In this document: piece after piece, positions 1-4,525 of the stretch | Numbering within the stretch: position 1 is the stretch's first letter | How the letters are laid out: every line of letters begins with the position of its first letter | Source: Holdemanella sp. | GTDB lineage: Bacteria > Bacillota_I > Bacilli_A > Erysipelotrichales > Erysipelotrichaceae | Reading direction: 5' to 3' | Length of the DNA stretch: 5,748 bases | Assembly: GCA_021442845.1 (NCBI GenBank) | Contig: JABUSD010000018.1 | Location: forward strand, 1 to 5,748 | Notes under the pieces: generated by a model | Database searches by the model: none | What the model was told of the DNA's origin: nothing | What the model saw: the letters and a program-made list of their open reading frames with translations, nothing else | Position numbers and translations under genes: made by a program

Positions 1-149
1 TTGGCAGCTTTGTACTCGAAATTCTCGCTGAGGTCGCCGAAGGCTCTGGTGCGTTTGACCTCCTCGATTATTTCGGGCATCATGGCGTTCCGCTCGTCAA
101 GCTCCTTCTGCAGCTTCTGTATGTCAAGGGCGGTCAGCTCGTCGTTCAT
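1..149 (-). CDS. greA: GreA/GreB-family transcription elongation factor, N-terminal fragment
   Basis: Reading the minus strand from the ATG at 149-147 gives 49 codons, open to the window edge, so only the N-terminal coiled-coil domain is present. GreA binds RNA polymerase, inserts this coiled coil into the secondary channel and stimulates cleavage of backtracked RNA. The sequence shows a charged helix (KLQKELDE, residues 12-19), then MPEIIEEVKRTR (24-35) and the hallmark turn GDLSENFEY (38-46). D39 and E42 in that turn match the acidic tip pair that positions the catalytic Mg2+ in GreA. The start is supported by AAGGAG eight bases upstream on the minus strand. Codons favour GAG, CTG and GCC, unlike the AT-rich genes to the right. 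The family call is firm, but whether it is the housekeeping GreA or a paralogue cannot be decided from this fragment. Confidence 0.85.
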   Translation of the reverse strand, partial: MNDELTALDIQKLQKELDERNAMMPEIIEEVKRTRAFGDLSENFEYKAA

Positions 150-194
150 GAATTGTTCTCCTTCCGGGTCTGCCGAATACCGTATTTGTCCGAA

Positions 195-213
195 AAGCAC
201 CGAAAGGGTGCTT
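195..213 (-). terminator. Candidate intrinsic terminator upstream of greA
   Basis: AAGCACC (195-201) and GGTGCTT (207-213) form a perfect 7-bp stem around a 5-base loop. On the minus strand the hairpin follows directly on, and overlaps, a TAA stop (214-212) and ends in four Ts, two of which lie in the stem. The T run is short and then broken by C and G, so termination may be weak. On the plus strand there is no T run, so minus-strand action is preferred. Confidence 0.5.
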
Positions 214-289
214 ATGCGTATCTGTTGTTTTCCGTCCTGCTTTTCAGACAGAGGAGGACGCGGAGATATATCCAGCCGATGACCGGCAG
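212..289 (-). CDS. C-terminal tail of an unrecognised, probably membrane, protein (fragment)
   Basis: The minus strand reads open down to a TAA at 214-212. Its last 25 residues begin with a hydrophobic stretch (LPVIGWIYLRVLLCL) followed by a polar basic end (KSRTENNRYA). That pattern suits the last membrane helix of a small membrane protein with a short cytoplasmic tail. The stop abuts a terminator-like hairpin, and the G+C content matches the greA fragment, which supports a real gene end. The frame stays open past 289, but from there the DNA is convincingly argF on the other strand, so the upstream part of this gene has been replaced. An ATG at 316-314 would make a 34-residue ORF, but it lies inside argF and is probably accidental. 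No family is recognised. Confidence 0.35.
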   Translation of the reverse strand: MPVIGWIYLRVLLCLKSRTENNRYA

Positions 290-293
290 GAAA
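284..293. other. Junction between GC-rich minus-strand DNA and AT-rich argF
   Basis: To the left, composition and codon use are GC-rich and the genes read on the minus strand. To the right, the plus strand reads as the C-terminal part of ornithine carbamoyltransferase. Recognisable argF coding starts at about 287-290 (residues QENE, as in the family's MGQE-type segment). The codon before it reads Arg where the family normally has Gly. Both coding readings are interrupted here without a start or stop, so this is a breakpoint, either biological or from assembly. It cannot be placed more exactly than within about ten bases. Confidence 0.7.
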
Positions 294-529
294 ATGAAAA
301 AGAAGTCCGTATTCATGATTTCAAAGGGTATCAGATCAATGATGCACTCTTAAAACATGCAAAAGTAAATGTCATGGTACAACATGCTTTACCTGCAACC
401 CGTGGTCTTGAAATCACCGAAGAAGTATTTGAAGCCCATGCCGATGAAATCTTTGAAGAAGCAGAGAATCGATTGCATGTACAAAAGGCAGTTGTGGTAA
501 AATTACTATGTAAGGATAAAGAGAACTAG
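287..529 (+). CDS. argF: Ornithine carbamoyltransferase, C-terminal fragment (5' end missing)
   Basis: This reading frame gives the last 80 residues of a protein family of about 310-335 residues. The enzyme makes citrulline from ornithine and carbamoyl phosphate in arginine synthesis, or runs in reverse in the arginine deiminase pathway. Family landmarks run in order: QENEKEVRIHDF, YQINDALLKHA, the active-site loop HALPATRG (fragment residues 33-40), then EEVFEAHADEIFEEAENR and LHVQKAVVVKLL before TAG at 527-529. The C-terminal ENR-LH-QKA pattern fits ornithine rather than aspartate carbamoyltransferase. The conserved Cys of the HCLP motif is Ala here, which could reduce activity or mark a variant subgroup. 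The carbamoyl-phosphate site (STRT) and most of the ornithine domain are absent because the gene is cut at the junction near 287. An anabolic (argF) or catabolic (arcB) role cannot be told apart. If the join is an assembly error, the gene may be intact in the organism. Confidence 0.85.
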   Translation, partial: QENEKEVRIHDFKGYQINDALLKHAKVNVMVQHALPATRGLEITEEVFEAHADEIFEEAENRLHVQKAVVVKLLCKDKEN

Positions 530-542
530 GTTCTCTTTTTTT
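518..542 (+). terminator. Intrinsic terminator overlapping the argF stop codon
   Basis: AAAGAGAAC (518-526) pairs perfectly with GTTCTCTTT (530-538), giving a 9-bp stem. The 3-base loop is the TAG stop codon of argF, and Ts continue to 542. The stem is only moderately GC-rich (three G-C pairs) but the T run is seven bases long (536-542). The kinase start codon lies 14 bases further on, so read-through here would supply that gene. Confidence 0.75.
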
Positions 543-556
543 AAAAGGAATATACT

Positions 557-1468
557 ATGAATCCAGAAATTATTATTATAGGTTGTGCAAATGTAGATAT
601 TCTAGCTTGTCCAGCCAGTAAAAAAGTATTTGATGAAGGTCATTATAACTGTGACACAATTTCTATGTCTGTAGGAGGGGATGCCTTGAATGAAGCAACC
701 ATCCTATCAAGATTAGGCAAAAAAGTTGAATTAATCTGTACGCTTGGAAAAGATGAAGCAGGCAATTATTTAATGAATAAAGCTTTACAATGCGGTATTC
801 AAATCGATTCCTGTTGTCAGAAAGAGAAACTTATGACATCGACAAATATTGTCCTTGTCGATGATAAGGGAAACCGTAATTTTCTAATCAATAAGAATAG
901 CTCTTTAAGAAAGCTGACAAGAGACGATGTACCACCACTAAATCCCAACGCAAAGATTTTAAGCTTTGCCTCCATCTTCATCTTTACGGATTTTTTAGAA
1001 GAAGGTTTAAGCTCGTTATTTTCAGAAGCAAAAGAAAAGAATCTAATTGTATGTGCCGATACAACCCGCTGTAAAAATCAGGAAACGGTAGAGGACTTAA
1101 AAAAGACATTGCCACTTATTGATTATATCTTTCCAAATGAAAATGAAGCTTTCATGTTTACCCATGGAAATACAGTGGAAGAATGTGCTTCTATTTTAAA
1201 GGAAGCAGGGGTAAAGAATGTCATCATCAAATGTGGTGAAAAAGGCTGTTATGTCTTGAATGATGAAATTTCAAAATGGTATCCAGTAAAAGAAAAAGTG
1301 CATTGTATCGATACCACAGGAGCAGGCGATAGCTTTGTAGCCGGATTTATCAAATGTTTAAGTGAAGATAAGACTTTGGATGAATGCATTGAATTTGCCA
1401 ATTTCTGTGGTTCAAAGAATGTCCAGATGGTAGGAGCTACAGAATGGAGCAAGGAATTTTGTAAATAA
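557..1468 (+). CDS. PfkB/ribokinase-family carbohydrate kinase, substrate unknown
   Basis: A complete 303-residue protein of usual length for the family, which transfers the ATP gamma-phosphate to a sugar or nucleoside hydroxyl in the cytoplasm. The N-terminal strand IIIIGCANVDI carries the substrate-binding N12/D14 pattern. The Gly-Gly turn at 40-41 (GGDALNEA) matches the first PfkB signature. The PNENE segment at 193-197 supplies the NxxE motif linked to Mg2+/phosphate binding. The second signature, DTTGAGDSF at 252-260, contains the anion hole and the catalytic base D258. The start is supported by AAGGAA at 545-550. Seventeen cysteines are scattered through the protein, high for a cytoplasmic kinase. 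Ribose, fructose, fructose 1-phosphate, 2-keto-3-deoxygluconate or a nucleoside are all possible, and no transporter or isomerase gene nearby helps choose. It is separated from the dap genes by a promoter and riboswitch, so a role in lysine synthesis is not implied. Confidence 0.9.
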   Translation: MNPEIIIIGCANVDILACPASKKVFDEGHYNCDTISMSVGGDALNEATILSRLGKKVELICTLGKDEAGNYLMNKALQCGIQIDSCCQKEKLMTSTNIVLVDDKGNRNFLINKNSSLRKLTRDDVPPLNPNAKILSFASIFIFTDFLEEGLSSLFSEAKEKNLIVCADTTRCKNQETVEDLKKTLPLIDYIFPNENEAFMFTHGNTVEECASILKEAGVKNVIIKCGEKGCYVLNDEISKWYPVKEKVHCIDTTGAGDSFVAGFIKCLSEDKTLDECIEFANFCGSKNVQMVGATEWSKEFCK

Positions 1469-1497
1469 TTGCATATAGATTTGAATAGTGATAAGAT
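1469..1497 (+). promoter_or_regulatory. Candidate promoter of the lysine operon
   Basis: TTGCAT (1469-1474) is followed after 17 bases by TAAGAT (1492-1497), preceded by TG one base upstream (1489-1490), an extended -10 arrangement. Transcription would start near 1503-1505, exactly where the 5' arm of riboswitch helix P1 begins. The -35 match is weak (TTG only), and an overlapping GATAAT at 1495-1500 is an alternative -10. The site begins right after the kinase stop codon. Confidence 0.5.
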
Positions 1498-1502
1498 AAT
1501 AC

Positions 1503-1660
1503 GTGATAGAGGCGCAAAGGCGACGGCGTATTAGAGAGTTGGCAAACGTTGGATCTAGTACGGAAGCAATTTTGCCGAACTGTTTTTCTAGGCATAGAAA
1601 GATGGTGGGCCAGTGGAGAACATCTGCTGGACTGTCTACTTAAGTAGGAGTGCTATCTTA
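1503..1660 (+). ncRNA. Lysine riboswitch (L-box) aptamer
   Basis: This untranslated leader before dapA carries the conserved lysine-aptamer blocks in order. They are GATAGAGGCGC (1505-1515), GCCGAA (1574-1579), CTGGACTGTC (1627-1636) and GGAGTGCTATC (1647-1657). Helix P1 pairs GATAG (1505-1509) with CTATC (1653-1657). P3 is an 11-pair helix, 1580-1590 with 1595-1605, including G-U pairs. P4 closes with CCAG (1610-1613) and CTGG (1627-1630). P5 is the palindrome CTACTTAAGTAG (1636-1647). A possible L2-L3 kissing contact is 1554-1558 with 1588-1592. P2 is hard to fit to the usual model and seems about ten bases longer than normal on its 5' side. Lysine binding should stabilise P1 and cause termination before dapA. 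The class assignment rests on motifs and gene context, not on a covariance search. Confidence 0.92.
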
Positions 1661-1687
1661 TTTTGATGTTTTTTGTCAGTGAGATAG
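1653..1687 (+). promoter_or_regulatory. Antiterminator helix of the lysine riboswitch
   Basis: CTATCTTA (1653-1660) can pair with TGAGATAG (1680-1687) over 8 bp with one G-U pair, and three more G-U pairs can extend it through 1650-1652 and 1688-1690. The left arm contains the 3' strand of P1, and the right arm contains part of the terminator's 5' strand. The pairing therefore excludes both P1 and the terminator. It should form when lysine is scarce and allow dapA transcription. Confidence 0.8.
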
Positions 1688-1705
1688 TGTACTTACTGAC
1701 TTTTT
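1675..1705 (+). terminator. Riboswitch-controlled intrinsic terminator before dapA
   Basis: GTCAGTGAG (1675-1683) pairs with CTTACTGAC (1692-1700), a 9-bp stem with one G-U pair around an 8-base loop, followed by five Ts (1701-1705). Its 5' arm shares TGAG (1680-1683) with the antiterminator, so the two structures are mutually exclusive. It lies just upstream of the dapA Shine-Dalgarno sequence and is the expected OFF structure at high lysine. Confidence 0.88.
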
Positions 1706-1722
1706 AATTGGAGGTAAAGAAA

Positions 1723-2598
1723 ATGGTAAAAGGAAGTATTGTTGCACTAGTTACACCATTCCACGAAGATGGAAGTGTAAACTTTGAAAAATTAACTGAA
1801 TTGTGTGAATGGCATATTGCCAACCATACAGATGGAATTCTTGTGTTAGGAACAACAGGAGAAAGTTCTACAATGACACAGGAAGAAGATGATCAGGTTG
1901 TTGAACATTGTATTAAAGTAATTAATCATAGAGTACCTGTGATTGTTGGAGCTGGTTCAAATAGTACACAGGCTATGAAGGAAAGAAGCATTAAATATGA
2001 AAAGATGGGAGCTGATCAGTTATTATTGATTTCTCCTTACTACAACAAGGCAAATGAACAGGGAATGATCCATCACTTCTTAGAAAGTGCCGATGCGGTA
2101 AATATTCCAATCATCCTATATAACGTTCCAGGAAGAACAGGATGTTCAATCAGTGAAGGTGCAATCAAAGTATTATCAAAGCACCCTAATATTAAAGGAA
2201 TCAAGGAAGCAAGTGGAAACATCTCGTATGCGATGAACATTGCCCGTTATTTAAATGATGATTTTGTGATGTATTCAGGAAATGATGATATGATTACCCC
2301 AATCATGTCATTAGGTGGAAGTGGTGTTATTTCAGTATTAGCCAATATTGCACCACAACAGACACACGATATCGTACAAAGCTATTTGGATGGAAGCCCA
2401 GAAAAGAGCCTGGAAATCCAGTTGAAATATCTGGATGTCATTCATGCCCTATTCTGTGAAGTCAATCCAATTCCAGTGAAGGAAGCGATGAATATGATGG
2501 GAAAAGGTGTTGGAGGATATCGTCTTCCATTGTTTGAAATGAAAGATTCAAATAAAGCTGTATTGCGTGCAGCCTTAGAGGAAGCAGGATTATTATAA
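1723..2598 (+). CDS. dapA: 4-hydroxy-tetrahydrodipicolinate synthase
   Basis: DapA condenses pyruvate with aspartate semialdehyde, the first committed step to diaminopimelate and lysine. The 291-residue protein is full length, and its key residues keep the E. coli numbering. These are T44/T45 in GTTGES, Y107 in SPYYN, Y133 and R138 in YNVPGRTG, and the Schiff-base lysine K161 in IKEASG. The start at ATG 1723 has GGAGG at 1710-1714, eight bases away. A TTG start at 1708 would add five residues but overlaps the Shine-Dalgarno site and is unlikely. Two residues of the E. coli lysine-inhibition site are changed (H56 to D, E84 to A), so feedback inhibition is probably weak or absent. It is the first gene of the operon and under the lysine riboswitch. 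Its TAA overlaps the dapB ATG by one base. Confidence 0.97.
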   Translation: MVKGSIVALVTPFHEDGSVNFEKLTELCEWHIANHTDGILVLGTTGESSTMTQEEDDQVVEHCIKVINHRVPVIVGAGSNSTQAMKERSIKYEKMGADQLLLISPYYNKANEQGMIHHFLESADAVNIPIILYNVPGRTGCSISEGAIKVLSKHPNIKGIKEASGNISYAMNIARYLNDDFVMYSGNDDMITPIMSLGGSGVISVLANIAPQQTHDIVQSYLDGSPEKSLEIQLKYLDVIHALFCEVNPIPVKEAMNMMGKGVGGYRLPLFEMKDSNKAVLRAALEEAGLL

Positions 2599-3305
2599 TG
2601 AAAGTATTGGTAATTGGACAGGGAAGAATGGGTTCATTGATTAAGATAACATCTGAAAATCATGGACATGAAGTGATTGGTATGGTGGATATCACAAACA
2701 ATGAATCGATTCTAGATAAGGAATGTGATGTGGTCATTGACTTCTCACATAGAGACAATGTGGCATGGGTATGCGATTATTGTAAAGATAAGCAAGCAGC
2801 CCTTGTCATGGGAACAACAGGTTTACAATCCGAACAGATGGATAAAATCAAAGCTTTATCCCATACAAATCCAGTGTTCTTTTCGGCAAACTATTCCTAT
2901 GGAGTAGCCGTATTAAGAAAAGCATTGCAGATGTTGACACCAATGTTAGAAAATGACTTTGATATGGAAATGGTGGAAAAGCACCATAACCAGAAAGCCG
3001 ATGCGCCAAGTGGAACAGCCTTGATGCTTCTAAATGCGATGGATCCAGACAACAGTTATAACCATGTCTTTGGAAGAGAAGGAATGATTGGAAAACGCGG
3101 GCATGAAATTGGTGTATCTGCACTTCGTGGTGGAACGGTAGCGGGAGAACATACGATCTATTACTTTGGACAGGATGAATCGATTACCATTTCACATAGT
3201 GCTACATCACGCCAGATTTTTGTGAACGGAGCCATTAAAGCTGCCGAATATCTAGTGAAACAGAATCCAGGGTATTATACAATGGATGATTTATTACAAG
3301 ACTAA
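2598..3305 (+). CDS. dapB: 4-hydroxy-tetrahydrodipicolinate reductase
   Basis: DapB reduces and dehydrates the DapA product to tetrahydrodipicolinate, using NADH or NADPH. The N-terminal Rossmann fold has GQGRMG at 7-12, an acidic D31 at the end of the second strand, and GTTG at 72-75. ANYSYGV (97-103) leads into the C-terminal substrate domain. There EKHHNQKADAPSGTA (127-141) supplies H129 and K133, matching E. coli H159 and K163, and RGGTVAGEH (177-185) follows. At 235 residues it is on the short side for a family usually near 240-275, with a compact loop between SGTA and RGG, but no core motif is missing. The ATG overlaps the dapA stop as TAATG, with GCAGGA upstream inside dapA, suggesting translational coupling. 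D31 hints that NADH is accepted, which is inference only. Confidence 0.96.
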   Translation: MKVLVIGQGRMGSLIKITSENHGHEVIGMVDITNNESILDKECDVVIDFSHRDNVAWVCDYCKDKQAALVMGTTGLQSEQMDKIKALSHTNPVFFSANYSYGVAVLRKALQMLTPMLENDFDMEMVEKHHNQKADAPSGTALMLLNAMDPDNSYNHVFGREGMIGKRGHEIGVSALRGGTVAGEHTIYYFGQDESITISHSATSRQIFVNGAIKAAEYLVKQNPGYYTMDDLLQD

Positions 3306-3332
3306 GTTGAGCCACAACGAAAGGAAAAGAAT

Positions 3333-4514
3333 ATGAGTATTTTAGTAAATGATAATTATCAGAATTTAGCCCAGAACTATCTATTTTCCAACATTGCCAA
3401 GAAAGTAAAGGCTTATACAGAAGCCAATCCCGATAAGAAAGTCATTCGTCTAGGAATTGGGGATGTTACATTACCATTAGTACCAACGGTAATTGAAGCC
3501 ATGCATAAAGCGGTTGATGAAATGGGAAACCAGGCTACATTTAGAGGATATGCCCCTGAATGTGGATATGACTTTGCCATTGAAGCGGTTATTAAACATT
3601 ATGCTGCATGGAATGTTGAACTAGGAATGAATGAAGTCTTCATTTCTGATGGCGCAAAAAGCGACTGTGGAAATATTACCGATATCTTTGGAGATAATGA
3701 AATCTTAATTCCAGATCCAGTCTATCCAGTTTATCTAGATTCAAATATCATGAATGGAAGAAGAATTTCTTATCTGGCAGCCAATCAGGAAAATGGTTTC
3801 CTTCCCATGCCAGAAGGGGTAGAAAAGAAAAGCTATATCATCTATATCTGTTCCCCAAACAATCCGACAGGAGCTGTCTACAACAAGGAACAGTTAAAGG
3901 AATGGGTTGATTTTGCCAATGAAACACAATCTGTCATCATCTTTGACTCTGCGTATGAAGCTTTTATCAAAGGGGACTATCCGCATTCAATCTTTGAAAT
4001 TGAAGGATCAAGAACATGTGCCATTGAAATCTGCTCATTATCAAAGACAGCTGGATTCACTGGAACACGTATGGGATATACAATCGTACCAGAACAGTTA
4101 GTATGTTCAGGTACACAATTGAATAAGATGTGGAACCGTAGACAGTGTACAAAGTTCAATGGAACATCTTATATCATTCAAAGAGCAGGCGAAGCTGCCT
4201 TAAGTGAAAAAGGATTTAAGGAATGTCTAGATAACATTGCTTACTATATGGAAAACGCAAAATTGATTGCCGATGTACTGGATGAAAAGGGTATCTGGTA
4301 TACAGGTGGAATCTCTTCTCCATATATCTGGTTAAAGTGTCCAAATGGAATGAAATCATGGGAATTCTTTGATTATCTATTAAATGAATTGCAGATTGTT
4401 GGAACGCCTGGTGCTGGATTTGGATCACAGGGAGAAGGGTATTTCCGTTTAACTTCATTTGGTTCAAGAGAAGCAACCCAAGAAGCTGTTGAAAGAATCC
4501 GTAAAGGATTATAA
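3333..4514 (+). CDS. dapL: LL-diaminopimelate aminotransferase
   Basis: DapL is a PLP enzyme that turns tetrahydrodipicolinate straight into LL-diaminopimelate with glutamate as amino donor, bypassing the succinylase and acetylase routes. The 393-residue protein is close to the usual length of about 400. Fold-type I aminotransferase landmarks include IRLGIGDVTLPL (38-49), FRGYAPECGYDF (70-81) and the cofactor-contact GAKSD (107-111). SPNNPTG lies at 174-180, and D205 and Y208 in FDSAY contact the PLP ring. SLSKTAGFTGTR (235-246) holds the Schiff-base lysine K238, and FRLTSF contains R372 for the substrate carboxylate. The FRGY and GFTGTR segments are typical of DapL rather than of general aspartate aminotransferases. 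AAAGGA at 3320-3325 supports the start. Its place between dapB and lysA fixes the biochemical role well. Confidence 0.94.
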   Translation: MSILVNDNYQNLAQNYLFSNIAKKVKAYTEANPDKKVIRLGIGDVTLPLVPTVIEAMHKAVDEMGNQATFRGYAPECGYDFAIEAVIKHYAAWNVELGMNEVFISDGAKSDCGNITDIFGDNEILIPDPVYPVYLDSNIMNGRRISYLAANQENGFLPMPEGVEKKSYIIYICSPNNPTGAVYNKEQLKEWVDFANETQSVIIFDSAYEAFIKGDYPHSIFEIEGSRTCAIEICSLSKTAGFTGTRMGYTIVPEQLVCSGTQLNKMWNRRQCTKFNGTSYIIQRAGEAALSEKGFKECLDNIAYYMENAKLIADVLDEKGIWYTGGISSPYIWLKCPNGMKSWEFFDYLLNELQIVGTPGAGFGSQGEGYFRLTSFGSREATQEAVERIRKGL

Positions 4515-4525
4515 GAGGTGGCAAT

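Noticed and set aside
1..353. Two plus-strand open frames (1-282 and 153-353)
   Set aside because: They are antisense to the greA fragment and hydrophobic tail, or out of frame with argF, have no Shine-Dalgarno support, and show no family resemblance. The first is an antisense reading of GreA codons.
1636..1647. Perfect 12-base palindrome CTACTTAAGTAG considered as a repressor operator
   Set aside because: Its position between CTGTC and GGAG matches helix P5 of the lysine aptamer, which explains the symmetry without a protein operator.
1708..1722. Upstream TTG start for dapA
   Set aside because: The TTG is made partly of the dapA Shine-Dalgarno GGAGG and sits two bases after the terminator T run. 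ATG 1723 has ideal spacing and gives the family's normal N-terminus with E. coli residue numbering.
2725..3123. Other open frames inside dapB on both strands (plus 2725-2907, minus 2848-3123)
   Set aside because: DapB motifs run continuously through this region in the main frame; these are chance frames.
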